Part shown: positions 36,348-45,393 of the stretch, piece by piece
Position numbering within the stretch: the stretch's first letter is position 1
How the letters are laid out: each line of letters begins with the position of its first letter
Source: Microvirga sp. ACRRW
GTDB taxonomy: Bacteria > Pseudomonadota > Alphaproteobacteria > Rhizobiales > Beijerinckiaceae
DNA length: 64,000 nucleotides
Assembly: GCF_022346925.1 (NCBI RefSeq)
Contig: NZ_JAKRNJ010000004.1
Coordinates: forward strand, 62,001 to 126,000
Reading direction: 5' to 3'
Translations under genes and position numbers: made by a program
Notes under the pieces: generated by a model
Databases searched by the model: none
Seen by the model: only the letters and a program-made list of their open reading frames with translations
Told to the model about the DNA's origin: nothing

Positions 36348-37436
36348 TCAGCCGCGAGCGCGGGCGCGGATCATGAAGCTGTCGTAGGCGTATTCAGCCA
36401 CCTGGAACCAGAGATATTCCTCGCCGCGGAACGCCTTGTAGCTGTCGTAGATTTTCTTGAAGTCAGGGTTCTTGGACGAGATGTCGTCATAGATCTCGTT
36501 GGCGGCCTTGTAGGCGGCTTCCATGATCTCCTGCGAGAAGGGACGCAGCTGCGCACCGTTGCCGATCAGACTGCGCAGGCCCGCCGGATTCTTGGCGTCG
36601 TACTTGGCCTGCGTATCCACATTCACATAGCCCGCTGCCGCCTGGATGGCCGCCTGATAAGGCTTCGGCAGCTCGTTCCACTTCTGCAGGTTGATGAACA
36701 TATGGATCGCCGGGCCACCTTCCCAGAAGCCCGGATAGTAGTAGTACGGCGCGACCTTGTTCAGACCGAGCTTGTTGTCGTCGTAAGGCGCCACCCACTC
36801 GGCGGCGTCGATGGTGCCGCGCTCGAGGGACGGATAGAGATCGCCGCCCGCGATCTGCTGCGGAATGACGCCGAGCTTCGCAACGATCTGACCGGCGAGA
36901 CCCGCGATGCGCATCTTGAGACCCTTCAGGTCGTCAACCGTCTTGATCTCTTTGCGGAACCAGCCGCCCATCTGCGCGCCCGTGTTTCCGGCGGGAAGCG
37001 CGTAGATGTTGTGCTTGGCATAGAACTCGTTGAGCAGCTCGTTGCCGCCGCCGTGATAGAGCCAGGCATTGGTCTGACGTGAGTTCATACCGAAGGGCAG
37101 ATTGGTGCCGATGGCGAAGGTCGGATCCTTACCGACATAATAGTAGGAGCAGGTGTGGCCCATCTCGACGGTGCCCGCTGCAATCGCATCAGCCGCCTGC
37201 GGCGTGCCGACGATCTCGCCCGGTGCGAAGGGCTGGATCAGAAACTTGCCGTCGGTAGCCTCCGACACGAGCTTCGCGAAAGTCTCGCCACCGCCATAGA
37301 GCGTATCGAGGGACTTCGGGAAGGCGGAGGTCAAACGCCAGCGGATCTCGGGATTCGATTGGGCGATAGCGGGCTTGGCGATGGTTCCTGCTGCTGCACC
37401 CAGGGCGGCAGCCTTGAGGAAGGCGCGGCGTTTCAT
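36348..37436 (-). CDS. TRAP transporter solute-binding protein (DctP/TakP type)
   Basis: A 362-residue periplasmic binding protein. The start at 37436 gives a twin-arginine signal (MKRRAFLKAAALGAAAG) cleaved after IAQ. The binding fold shows the TRAP signature TVDDLKGLKMRIAG (with the arginine that contacts a carboxylate) and GDLYPSLERGTIDAAEWV. The GTIDAAEWVAPYDD block resembles 2-oxo-acid binders such as TakP. No DctQ or DctM membrane subunits lie nearby, so it is an orphan. Confidence 0.88.
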   Translation of the reverse strand: MKRRAFLKAAALGAAAGTIAKPAIAQSNPEIRWRLTSAFPKSLDTLYGGGETFAKLVSEATDGKFLIQPFAPGEIVGTPQAADAIAAGTVEMGHTCSYYYVGKDPTFAIGTNLPFGMNSRQTNAWLYHGGGNELLNEFYAKHNIYALPAGNTGAQMGGWFRKEIKTVDDLKGLKMRIAGLAGQIVAKLGVIPQQIAGGDLYPSLERGTIDAAEWVAPYDDNKLGLNKVAPYYYYPGFWEGGPAIHMFINLQKWNELPKPYQAAIQAAAGYVNVDTQAKYDAKNPAGLRSLIGNGAQLRPFSQEIMEAAYKAANEIYDDISSKNPDFKKIYDSYKAFRGEEYLWFQVAEYAYDSFMIRARARG

Positions 37437-37622
37437 GGCGTTTCTCTCACGAACGAAGGTTTCAACGCGCTCGTGAGACACAAAGTTTCAACTAGACGCA
37501 TCGAAACGCAAAAAGAGGAACGCCTCTCATAAGGAACTTTGCCGTTTGAGGCAGAGCCCCGGAAGCAGGCGAAGCATGCGTCGGGTGCATGCTTCGCCTT
37601 ATCCAGTGCCTATCGCCGGAGT

Positions 37623-37796
37623 TCAGAAGATGAGCTGGCCTGCGCTCCAGGCCAGAAGAATGAGGAGGATGAAGGCGAGGAGGAAAAGGCCGAATAGGAT
37701 CTTGGCGATCGTCTTGGCGCCGGAAGCAACGCCCGTGAAGCCCAAGGCTCCCGCGACCAACGACACCACGAGAAAGATCAGCGCCCATTTCAGCAT
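37623..37796 (-). CDS. DUF1328 (YtjA-like) small membrane protein
   Basis: A 57-residue protein made of two hydrophobic segments: [20 protein letters not shown], then [20 protein letters not shown] and a further hydrophobic stretch, ending GQLIF. The pattern and length match DUF1328/UPF0391 proteins exactly. Their function is unknown, though several are stress-induced. It stands alone between the TRAP gene and the helicase gene. Confidence 0.88.
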   Translation of the reverse strand: MLKWALIFLVVSLVAGALGFTGVASGAKTIAKILFGLFLLAFILLILLAWSAGQLIF

Positions 37797-37861
37797 GTAC
37801 AAGCCTCGTCGAGTACGGTTCAGCTTGACGTATAAGTGCCGAGCTTAAGCTGAGGTTCCCC

Positions 37862-38953
37862 TCACATGACGACGGTGACCTTGTCGGCGGCGCGGGTCAG
37901 ACCCGTATAGAGCCAGCGGCTGCGGTGCTCGCGGAAGGCATAAGACTCGTCGAAGAGCACGAGGTCGTCCCATTGCGAGCCCTGGGCTTTGTGCACGGTC
38001 AGCGCATAGCCGTAAGTGAACTCGTCGGATTCGCGCCGCAGGGCAAAGGCGACTTCTTCTTCCGTGCCCAAGAAGAAAGTCTTGTGGACCGCGACCTCCA
38101 CGGATCTGCGGCGCGCATCGTCGTCGGGCACCACATCCATGCGGAGGAAGTCATTGCGGATGCCGCGCAGCGCCTGGATGCTCCAGGTCCCGCCGTTGAG
38201 CAGGCCCTTGGTCTTGTCGTTGCGCAGGCACACGAGCTTCTCGCCGGCCGCCGGCATCGGGTCGCGGTAGCCGTTCAATTCGCGCAGGCGCGTGTTGTAG
38301 AGACGGCGCGTCTTGTTCAATCCGACGAGCACCTGATCGGCCGCCATCACGGTGGCGGCATCGATCTCGCGGCGGCGGATGATGCGGCTCTCGCCATAGG
38401 TCCCGACTTCGAGCCTGCCGCCTTCCCGCACCATCAGGGAGAGATGGACGATCGGGTTGTCCCTGGCCTGCCGGTGCACCTCGGTCAGCATCACGTCGGG
38501 TTCGGCCTCCGTGAAGAAGCCGCCGCCTTTCACGGGCGGTAATTGCGCGGGATCGCCGAGCACGAGAACCGGCTTGCCGAAGGACAGGAGATCGCGTCCG
38601 AGTTCCTCGTCCACCATGGAGCATTCGTCGATCACGATGAGGTCGGATTTGGCGGCCTGGCTCTGCCGGTTGATGACGAATTGCGGACCGTTCTCATCCC
38701 CCTCCCGCGACCGGTAGATCATGGAATGGATGGTGGATGCATCCGAGCATCCCTTGTTGCGCAACACGAGCGCCGCCTTGCCGGTATAGGCGCCGAAAGC
38801 CACCTCGCCGTCGACGCCTTCGGCGATGTGACGCGCAAGCGTCGTCTTGCCGGTGCCGGCATAACCGAAGAGACGAAAGACGGGACGATCCCCGCGCCGA
38901 AGCCAATCGGCCACGGCCTTCAGAGCGGCGTCCTGCTGCGGCGACCAGGTCAT
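37862..38953 (-). CDS. RecD/Dda-like superfamily 1B DNA helicase
   Basis: A 363-residue compact SF1 helicase. Motifs in order: Q-like (WSPQQDAAL), Walker A GYAGTGKTTLA, Ia TGKAALVLRNKG, Walker B IVIDECSMVD, motif III LVLGDPAQLPPV, motif V YALTVHKAQGSQWDDLVLFD and motif VI WLYTGLTRA. It lacks the N-terminal RecD domains, so it resembles phage T4 Dda or short RecD2-type enzymes. Its start overlaps the stop of the upstream EamA gene by 4 bases. Confidence 0.9.
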   Translation of the reverse strand: MTWSPQQDAALKAVADWLRRGDRPVFRLFGYAGTGKTTLARHIAEGVDGEVAFGAYTGKAALVLRNKGCSDASTIHSMIYRSREGDENGPQFVINRQSQAAKSDLIVIDECSMVDEELGRDLLSFGKPVLVLGDPAQLPPVKGGGFFTEAEPDVMLTEVHRQARDNPIVHLSLMVREGGRLEVGTYGESRIIRRREIDAATVMAADQVLVGLNKTRRLYNTRLRELNGYRDPMPAAGEKLVCLRNDKTKGLLNGGTWSIQALRGIRNDFLRMDVVPDDDARRRSVEVAVHKTFFLGTEEEVAFALRRESDEFTYGYALTVHKAQGSQWDDLVLFDESYAFREHRSRWLYTGLTRAADKVTVVM

Positions 38954-39816
38954 GATGCTTTCGCCTCGCGGTTCAGGCTGTAGAGCAGGCCGACGACGAT
39001 GCAGGCGCTGCCGATGAAGACATAAGGATCGAGCGACTCACCATAGAACTGCCAGCCGACGATGGCGATCAGCGGGATGCGCATGAAGTCGAGCGGCACG
39101 ACCATGGTGGCGTCTCCGCGACGATAGGCGTTGGTCAGGCAATAATGCGCGAGCAGACCGCCAGCGCAGATGCCGATGAACGGCAGGACATGCTGCGGCT
39201 CGATGGCGAGCCAGAACGCTCGGCTGACACCGGCGAGGTTCATCGGCAGCTGCAGCAGGTTCATGAAAAAGAGGATCGAGAAGGTGCTCTCGGTCTTGGT
39301 CAGGCTCTTCGTCATGATGGCGACGAGAGCAAAGGCGAAGGCCACGCCCAACATTAGGAAACTGGCTGGCTGCAAGGTTTCCAGGCCGGGGCGAAGAATG
39401 ATGAGAACCCCTGCGAAACCCAGCACGACGGCGACGAAACGCCCCCATGTCATCCGCTCCTGAAGCAGCGGAATCGCAAGCAGCGCGACCCATGCGGGCG
39501 TCGTGAACTCAAGCGCGAAAACGGTGGCGAGCGGCAGCAGCGTGAGGCCGAAGGCCCAGCCATCCGTGCCTGCGAAATGCAGAACGTTGCGGGTCAGATG
39601 CAGCGTGAAACGCCGCGGCTTCAAACCGGGTCGCAGCTCAGGCTTGATCCCCGCCAGGGCAAGCAGGATCGCAACGCCGGCAAGATTGCGCACCGCCAGC
39701 ATTTCAAACACCGAGAAGGTGGGCGCGAGCGCGCGCACGGCGACGGCGGTCGCCGAGAAGGCAAGGAGCGCGCCGCTCATCCAGGCGACGACGGCGAGGA
39801 GATTGCGATGAGGCAA
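38950..39816 (-). CDS. EamA/DMT-family transporter
   Basis: A 288-residue inner-membrane protein with ten predicted helices in two EamA repeats (first about residues 8-140, second about 150-282). The family is broad (amino acid, nucleotide and drug exporters) and the substrate cannot be inferred. It overlaps the helicase gene by 4 bases, so the two are co-transcribed. Confidence 0.87.
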   Translation of the reverse strand: MPHRNLLAVVAWMSGALLAFSATAVAVRALAPTFSVFEMLAVRNLAGVAILLALAGIKPELRPGLKPRRFTLHLTRNVLHFAGTDGWAFGLTLLPLATVFALEFTTPAWVALLAIPLLQERMTWGRFVAVVLGFAGVLIILRPGLETLQPASFLMLGVAFAFALVAIMTKSLTKTESTFSILFFMNLLQLPMNLAGVSRAFWLAIEPQHVLPFIGICAGGLLAHYCLTNAYRRGDATMVVPLDFMRIPLIAIVGWQFYGESLDPYVFIGSACIVVGLLYSLNREAKAS

Positions 39817-40472
39817 GATGGACCACGGGGAAATGTTCGATCCCCTCGCTTAACCCGCATCGTGCACCGCGTGAAGAGTCGAGCGAGAGGCAGGTTGCCG
39901 CGCATCCATCGGATATGAGCAGATGGAGTCGATTCAGACTCCGCTCTCGGCTAACTCTTGTCGCTACGTCAGGGCGCACGTGAAGTGATTCTTGAGTCAC
40001 TCGACATGTCGATGTGCATCTTGAGCACCTCCGAGCCGCATTTTTTCGCGTTGAGCGCGAAAAAAAATTTCACCCCTCGAAAGCGGCCTCGACGGCATCT
40101 TCAAAACCACATCCAACCCTCTCTTCAAGAAGGGGTTTTCAGCGCGCGCCTCAGAGTCGAAACTGAATGCCGACCAACATCAGCCTTCCCGTAAGTCATT
40201 GATGAAAAATGGCTTTCAAGTAGCGCTGAAATTTACTCAGATAGATCCGAAGTGATGCTGAAGAGTCCGAAGAAGAGACTCTGCGAGTCGCATCAGACGC
40301 CTTCTATCGAGCACTGAAAGTGCAAGTTCAGGCGCCTCTTCCGCTGAAAGTATCCACAGAAAAAGTGCGAGTTCTACTTTCTACACTTTCCGTTAATCGG
40401 AACCCGCTTGGTATAACGACGTTGCCTTCCAAGCGTGACGGTTGCACGCGAAGGCCCTTGAAGGAGGCGGCT
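39817..40472. other. 656-bp non-coding leader with ten GANTC sites
   Basis: No convincing gene is present. Ten GANTC sites lie at 39876, 39926, 39931, 39937, 39987, 39994, 40154, 40263, 40277 and 40285; random expectation for 414 bp at about 62% GC is between one and two. A hairpin (40041-40050 with 40056-40065) sits in the middle. Near the downstream gene TATAAC (40412-40417) is a good -10 box, and the TTCCG...CGGAA repeat (40388-40402) overlaps the expected -35 position. Confidence 0.6.
40461..40467 (+). promoter_or_regulatory. Strong ribosome binding site that fixes the histone-like start
   Basis: AAGGAGG lies 5 bases upstream of ATG 40473. It decides the start in favour of 40473 rather than the longer open frame from 40320. 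Confidence 0.8.
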
Positions 40473-41129
40473 ATGCCGACAGATACCAAGAACCCGCTGA
40501 CAGCACTGTTCACGGGTGACACCGGTGCGACCCGCACCAAGAAGACCGGAGCCAAGAAGAAGAGCTCCAAGACCAGCGCGAAGAAGGCCAGCACTTCCTC
40601 GGCTCGCAAGAGCACGAAGAAGGCCGGCACGAAGACCGCTGCCAAGAAGACCACTGCCAAGAAGACCGCTGCCAAGAAGACCACGGCTAAGAAGGCTGTG
40701 AAGTCGGCTGCGAAGAAGACCACGGCTCGCAAGACCGCTGCCAAGAAGACCACCGCCAAGTCGGCTGTGAAGTCCTCGGCCAAGAAGTCTGCCGCCAAGA
40801 AGACCACGGCTCGTAAGACCGCTGCGAAGAAGACCACGGCTCGCAAGACCGCTGCCAAGTCGGCAGCAAAGTCGACCGCCCGTAAGTCGACAGCTCGCAA
40901 GTCCACGGCTCGTACGTCGACGGCCCGCAAGGCCACGGCTCGCAAGACCTCCGCTCGCAGCGCAAGCCGCGGTGCAGTGAAGGCTTCGGCCCGCAAGACG
41001 GCTGCCAAGAAGACCACGACGAAGCGCGCTGCTGCCGCTTCCAGCCGCACTTCGGCTACGAAGAAGTCCGGCAAGGTCGCAAAGCGTTCGACGGCTCGCA
41101 AGAGCCCCTCGAAGGCTCGCAAGCGCTAA
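40473..41129 (+). CDS. Lysine/alanine-rich histone H1-like DNA-binding protein
   Basis: A 218-residue, very basic protein. After a short N-terminal part (MPTDTKNPLTALFTGDTGAT) the rest is a low-complexity array of AAKKTTAKK- and TARKSTARK-type units, with arginine replacing lysine toward the C-terminus. The composition (almost only K, R, A, T, S) matches bacterial histone H1-like and KAK-repeat proteins that compact DNA. It has a strong ribosome binding site, a GANTC-dense leader and two hairpins after the stop. Long antisense frames here are artefacts of the repeats. Confidence 0.88.
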   Translation: MPTDTKNPLTALFTGDTGATRTKKTGAKKKSSKTSAKKASTSSARKSTKKAGTKTAAKKTTAKKTAAKKTTAKKAVKSAAKKTTARKTAAKKTTAKSAVKSSAKKSAAKKTTARKTAAKKTTARKTAAKSAAKSTARKSTARKSTARTSTARKATARKTSARSASRGAVKASARKTAAKKTTTKRAAAASSRTSATKKSGKVAKRSTARKSPSKARKR

Positions 41130-41140
41130 GCCAAGCATGC

Positions 41141-41182
41141 CCCATGCGCCGGGAGAGGTTCACTCTCTGACCGGCGCATGGG
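41141..41182 (+). terminator. Long hairpin after histone H1-like gene
   Basis: Arms 41141-41152 and 41171-41182 form a perfect 12-bp stem (CCCATGCGCCGG) with an inner GAGAG/CTCTC extension. It starts 12 bases after the stop codon and precedes a second terminator hairpin. Confidence 0.65.
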
Positions 41183-41187
41183 CATAA

Positions 41188-41224
41188 AAAATCGCCCGGT
41201 GAAAACCGGGCGATTTTCTTTTTG
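41188..41224. terminator. Bidirectional Rho-independent terminator
   Basis: A perfect 13-bp stem (41188-41200 with 41205-41217) with a GAAA tetraloop, flanked by an A-run before and a T-run after. It lies between the convergent histone-like and PRC-barrel genes. Confidence 0.9.
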
Positions 41225-41254
41225 GGCATGGCCCTGAAATCAGGGGCACTAAGA

Positions 41255-41665
41255 TCAGCGGCCGGTGCTCATAGGATCGCTGTCGCCCCAATAGGGGGTG
41301 GCGTTGTAGTAGCGGTGGACATGCTCCTCCCACTCGCGATCATATGAGGCATCATGCCCTTCGGCCGTGCGGCGGGGCGCGCCACGGAGCTGATCTTCCG
41401 ACAGGTTGAGCTCATAGGCATCAAGCTCGACATTGTACTTCAGGACACTCCAGGGAAGCGTGTAGTATTCCTCGCCCAGGCCCATGAAGCCGCCGAAGCT
41501 CATGACCGCATAAGCGACCTTGCCGGACCGTTTCTCGATCATCACGCGCTCAATGGTTCCGATCTTCTCGCCGTCCGAACGGCGGACCGGCGTTCCTTCC
41601 ACCTTGTCGCTGGCAATCAGGCTGTGGGTCTCACGCACATCGGTGCTCTGTACACTCGTCTCCAT
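41255..41665 (-). CDS. PRC-barrel domain protein
   Basis: A 136-residue soluble protein with a PRC-barrel at residues 15-85 (LIASDKVEGTPVRRSDGEKIGTIERVMIEKRSGKVAYAVMSFGG). The start at ATG 41665 is supported by a GGGAG site upstream; the frame extends further but lacks a ribosome binding site. PRC-barrel proteins of this size are often stress-induced in rhizobia; the function is unknown. It is divergent from the SDR gene. Confidence 0.87.
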   Translation of the reverse strand: METSVQSTDVRETHSLIASDKVEGTPVRRSDGEKIGTIERVMIEKRSGKVAYAVMSFGGFMGLGEEYYTLPWSVLKYNVELDAYELNLSEDQLRGAPRRTAEGHDASYDREWEEHVHRYYNATPYWGDSDPMSTGR

Positions 41666-41887
41666 TCTTTCACTCCCTTCACCTTCAAGGTCTAAGGCAA
41701 CGCTGGGCTCCAGAAGCCGTTCCGGCCAAGGCATTGCGCCTTTTGAAGCCAGCAAAGGACTTGCGGCCCTTCCCTCCAGCCTGCGGCATCAAGCGCTGCC
41801 ATAGGAACCCGGCTGTTCACCGTCACGTTGACCCTCGTTTTTGACCTCAGCCTTTCTTTTGATCCCAAGACAACGAAGGAGATCGCC

Positions 41888-43051
41888 ATGCCTGTTCGCC
41901 AGAAGCCGGTCGAAGAGCAGATCGTCGTCATCACGGGCGCATCCAGCGGCATCGGCCTCGCGACAGCGCATATGTTCGCGTCACGCGGAGCCAAGGGCCT
42001 TGTTCTGGCCGCCCGCAACGAGGACGCCCTGCGCAAGGTCGCCGACGAGCTCAGCAGGGGCGGCACCCGTGCCATCGCGATCGCGGCGGATGTGAGCAAG
42101 CGCGAGGATCTGGAGCGGATCGCCCGGACCGCCATCGACACCTTCGGCGGCTTCGACACATGGGTGAACGACGCTGCGGTCGCCCTCTACGGAAGCCTCG
42201 ACAAGATCCCCCTGGAGGATCAGCGTCAGCTCTTCGAGGTGAATTACTGGGGGGTGGTCAACGGCTCGCTCATTGCGGCGGAGCATCTGCGCCATCGGGG
42301 CGGCACCATCATCAATGTGGGCAGCGTTCTGTCAGAGCGCACCATGATCCTGCAGACGCAATACTCAGCCTCCAAGCATGCGGTGAAGGGCTTCACGGAC
42401 GGCCTGCGCATGGAGCTGGAGGAACAGGGCGCACCCGTCTCGGTGACGCTGATCAAGCCCTCCTCCATCGACACGCCTTACGTCGAGCATGCCCGCAATT
42501 ACCTCGACAAGGAAACCGCCGTTCCGCCGCCGTCCTACGACCCGCACCTGGTCGCCAGGGCAATCGTGTTCGCCGCCGAGCATCACCGGCGCGAACTCAC
42601 CATCGGCTTCGGCGGATGGGTGATCGGCGCCATGGGCAAGGTCGCGCCGCGCATGCTGGACAAGGCGATGGAATGGACGGGCTACGGCTCGCAGACGACC
42701 GATCATCCGGAGCGCAAGCAGATGCGCGACAATCTCTATCGCGCCCGCGAGGATGGGGACATGTACTCGTCGCTGCCGGGCGAGCCGCGCAAGACGAGCC
42801 TGCTGCTCGAAGCGCAGCTCCATCCCTTCGCGACGGCTGCCGTCCTAGCTGGCATCGGCGCTGCGGTGGCAAGCCTGCTGCTGGCCCCCTTCGCCTCCAA
42901 CATGCGTGGGCCGCGCCGCCCGAAACGGCCGATGCCGCGCTATCAGCCCGCCATGCGCCGCACCGGCAACGGGCACGACAAGCGCGTCATGGGCCCGGGC
43001 CACATGAGCCAGCGCGGCAAGAACGAAGGCCGTCCACAGCCGCGTCACTGA
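41888..43051 (+). CDS. SDR-family oxidoreductase with membrane tail
   Basis: A 387-residue protein. Residues 10-250 are a classical short-chain dehydrogenase: NAD(P)-binding TGASSGIG, NDAAVALYG and the catalytic YSASKHAVKGFTDGLR with Tyr and Lys. Residues about 318-338 are hydrophobic (a possible membrane anchor), and the tail is basic. The substrate is unknown. I start it at ATG 41888. Confidence 0.9.
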   Translation: MPVRQKPVEEQIVVITGASSGIGLATAHMFASRGAKGLVLAARNEDALRKVADELSRGGTRAIAIAADVSKREDLERIARTAIDTFGGFDTWVNDAAVALYGSLDKIPLEDQRQLFEVNYWGVVNGSLIAAEHLRHRGGTIINVGSVLSERTMILQTQYSASKHAVKGFTDGLRMELEEQGAPVSVTLIKPSSIDTPYVEHARNYLDKETAVPPPSYDPHLVARAIVFAAEHHRRELTIGFGGWVIGAMGKVAPRMLDKAMEWTGYGSQTTDHPERKQMRDNLYRAREDGDMYSSLPGEPRKTSLLLEAQLHPFATAAVLAGIGAAVASLLLAPFASNMRGPRRPKRPMPRYQPAMRRTGNGHDKRVMGPGHMSQRGKNEGRPQPRH

Positions 43052-43153
43052 TGCTTGCGAGGGCCGGATGCGGTCCGCATCCGGCCCTCCAGGCGACAAG
43101 ATGACAGCATGCGGGCCGTTCCGAACTTCGCGCACACAGGCTAGCCTTCCTAC

Positions 43154-44065
43154 ATGAAGCCGATTCGCTCTCTCATCCTTATCGCGGCTCTCGCCATCTG
43201 CGGGCCTGCCATCGCGCAGGACAAAGGATCGCTGAACCCAAAGCCCCTGCCGCCTTTGGCGAACCCCGGCGATCCGAAGCTTGCCGCGAAAGAGCTCTTC
43301 GGCCGCAGCACCGCGCCGGCTTCGCTGCGCGCGCGTTCCATCGGCGGCTATGCACGCGGCTGCGTGGCCGGCGCGACGGCGATCCCCATCGACGGAGACA
43401 ACTGGCAGGTAATGCGCCTGTCACGCAATCGCAACTGGGGGCACCCGCAGCTGATCGCGCTGCTGCAGCGGCTTTCCGCTCGCATGCCGGACGTCAACGG
43501 ATGGCCCGGCCTGCTCATCGGCGACATCTCGCAGCCGCGCGGCGGGCCGATGATTACTGGTCATGCCTCGCACCAGATCGGCCTCGATGCGGATGTATGG
43601 CTGACGCCCATGCCCGGCCGCCGCCTGTCGCGGCTCGAGCGCGAGGAGATGTCCGCCGTCAACATGGTGCGCAGCGATTGGCTCGATGTGGATCCTGGCA
43701 CTTGGACGCCGCAGCATATGGCCCTCATTCGCGCCGCCGCATCCGAAAAAGGCGTTGCACGCATCTTTGTTAATCCAGCGATCAAGAAGGCGCTCTGCCG
43801 CGATGCCGGGCAGGACCGGGGATGGTTGAGCAAGGTGCGTCCCACATGGGGTCACAACTACCATTTCCATATCCGCCTCGCCTGCCCCGCAGGAGACTCG
43901 TCCTGCAGCGATCAGGATCCGCCTCCAGGCGGCGATGGATGCGGCGCGGAGCTCGCGCATTGGTTTACACCGGAGATGCTGCACCCGAAGCCCGGCAAGC
44001 CGCGCCCGCCTCTGACCCTGGCGCAGTTGCCGGAGGAATGCCGACGCGTTCTCGTGTCTGAGTGA
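43154..44065 (+). CDS. mepA: Penicillin-insensitive murein endopeptidase MepA
   Basis: Periplasmic LAS-type zinc metallopeptidase that cuts D-alanyl-meso-diaminopimelate cross-links of peptidoglycan. The 303-residue protein has a signal peptide (cleaved after AIAQ). Metal ligands are visible in GHASHQIGLDADVW (His and Asp) and in WGHNYHFHIRLACP. Cysteines in the C-terminal part could form disulfides. It is followed by the convergent msrA. Confidence 0.94.
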   Translation: MKPIRSLILIAALAICGPAIAQDKGSLNPKPLPPLANPGDPKLAAKELFGRSTAPASLRARSIGGYARGCVAGATAIPIDGDNWQVMRLSRNRNWGHPQLIALLQRLSARMPDVNGWPGLLIGDISQPRGGPMITGHASHQIGLDADVWLTPMPGRRLSRLEREEMSAVNMVRSDWLDVDPGTWTPQHMALIRAAASEKGVARIFVNPAIKKALCRDAGQDRGWLSKVRPTWGHNYHFHIRLACPAGDSSCSDQDPPPGGDGCGAELAHWFTPEMLHPKPGKPRPPLTLAQLPEECRRVLVSE

Positions 44066-44096
44066 TGCAGACGGCTTCCGCCGCCTGCACTCTGCC

Positions 44097-44756
44097 CTAC
44101 TCGGCTGCGATGCCGGTGCCGATCTGGCAGGCCACGCCCGTGCCGCCAAGCCCGCAATAGCCATTCGGATTCTTCGCCAAGTATTGCTGGTGATAATCTT
44201 CAGCGAAATAGAACGGGCCTGCGTCCAGGATCTCAGTGGTGATGGGGTCTAAACCTCGCTCCGCGAGAGCCTGGGCATAAGCTGCCTTCGAAGCCTCCGC
44301 TGCTTTACGCTGGGCCTCGTTGAACACGTAGATCCCGGAGCGGTACTGCGTGCCGACATCGTTGCCCTGGCGCATGCCCTGAGTGGGATCGTGGTTCTCC
44401 CAGAAGGTCTTTAACAGAGCCTCGTAGGACGTCTTCCTGGGGTCGTAGACGACGAGCACGACCTCGTTGTGCCCCGTCATCCCAGAACACACCTCTTCAT
44501 AGGTCGGATTGGGCGTGATGCCGGCGGAATAACCCGCAGCCGTCACCCATACGCCATCGCCCATCTGCCAGAACTTGCGCTCGGCGCCCCAGAAGCAGCC
44601 GAGCCCAAACAGCGCCTTCTCCATGCCGTCCGGATAGGGTGGCTTGAGGGGGTGGCCATTGACGAAGTGGGTTTCTGCCGTGGGAAGCGCCGTTGCGCGG
44701 CCAGGCAAAGCCTGATCGGGGGTGGGAATGGTGAGCGGTTTGCGGAAGCTGAACAT
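44097..44756 (-). CDS. msrA: Peptide-methionine (S)-S-oxide reductase
   Basis: A 219-residue repair enzyme that reduces the S-epimer of methionine sulfoxide. The catalytic [13 protein letters not shown] is at about residues 51-63, with the family blocks [26 protein letters not shown] and [15 protein letters not shown] site supports ATG 44756; the longer frame adds 15 unmatched residues. Confidence 0.95.
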   Translation of the reverse strand: MFSFRKPLTIPTPDQALPGRATALPTAETHFVNGHPLKPPYPDGMEKALFGLGCFWGAERKFWQMGDGVWVTAAGYSAGITPNPTYEEVCSGMTGHNEVVLVVYDPRKTSYEALLKTFWENHDPTQGMRQGNDVGTQYRSGIYVFNEAQRKAAEASKAAYAQALAERGLDPITTEILDAGPFYFAEDYHQQYLAKNPNGYCGLGGTGVACQIGTGIAAE

Positions 44757-44872
44757 GGAGGCCTCTCTCGTGACCTGCCTTATGTAGGCATTCCACGGCA
44801 CCGGCAGGAGGGACAGCCTCTCACCTTGCCGTGAAAGCCTTTAGAGCTGCTTCCACTTCACCGAAGAATGCT

Positions 44873-45193
44873 CTAGCGCCCGGCGAGATAGCCGATTGGC
44901 TCAAGAGGCTTCTGGCCAGCCCACAGCAGAAGCGCGCCGAGGATGAAGCCTGTGATGGAAGCCGGGAGAAGGAGCAGCTGGCTCACGAAGGGATCCCACA
45001 GCCAGGGATAGACACGCGCGGCAACCAGTCTCTCGAAGCCCATCGGGCCACCCTGAACCAAGGTGCCGGCAGCGTCGGAGATCGAAACGAACGAAACCGC
45101 ATGATTGACGATGGAGCGCGTTCCATCGATCACAAGACCGATGAAGCCGGCCGCAACCAGCAGAAGCCCCAAACTACGCGCCAGGAATTTCAA
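44873..45193 (-). CDS. Small two-helix membrane protein of unknown function
   Basis: A 106-residue protein with two membrane segments (SLGLLLVAAGFIGLVIDGTR, and about residues 66-96 containing SQLLLLPASITGFILGALLLW). I place the start at TTG 45193 (MKFLARSL), with AGAGGT 8 bases upstream, because the frame before it lacks a starter and is dissimilar in composition. Similar proteins occur in rhizobia without a function. It is divergent from the tRNA gene. Confidence 0.6.
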   Translation of the reverse strand: MKFLARSLGLLLVAAGFIGLVIDGTRSIVNHAVSFVSISDAAGTLVQGGPMGFERLVAARVYPWLWDPFVSQLLLLPASITGFILGALLLWAGQKPLEPIGYLAGR

Positions 45194-45393
45194 GGGAGAT
45201 ACCTCTCTAAACAGAGAGGGAGTATCTAGTGCGTTTTGGGACTGCCGCAAAGTCACCCTCCTCAAACTTTCCTCAGTTCGGACTTGCCTTTTGCACCTTT
45301 TTAGAGCTACAGGAGCGCTCCGCAGAGATGCGGGGGATCTCATCTAGTTCGCGCGAAGCCGCGAACAAGGTTGCAAAGCCGAAGATTCCTGCT

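Noticed and set aside
40328-41122. 264- and 254-codon antisense frames opposite the histone H1-like gene
   Set aside because: They arise from the repeat structure of the lysine/alanine codons; their low-complexity products have no ribosome binding sites.
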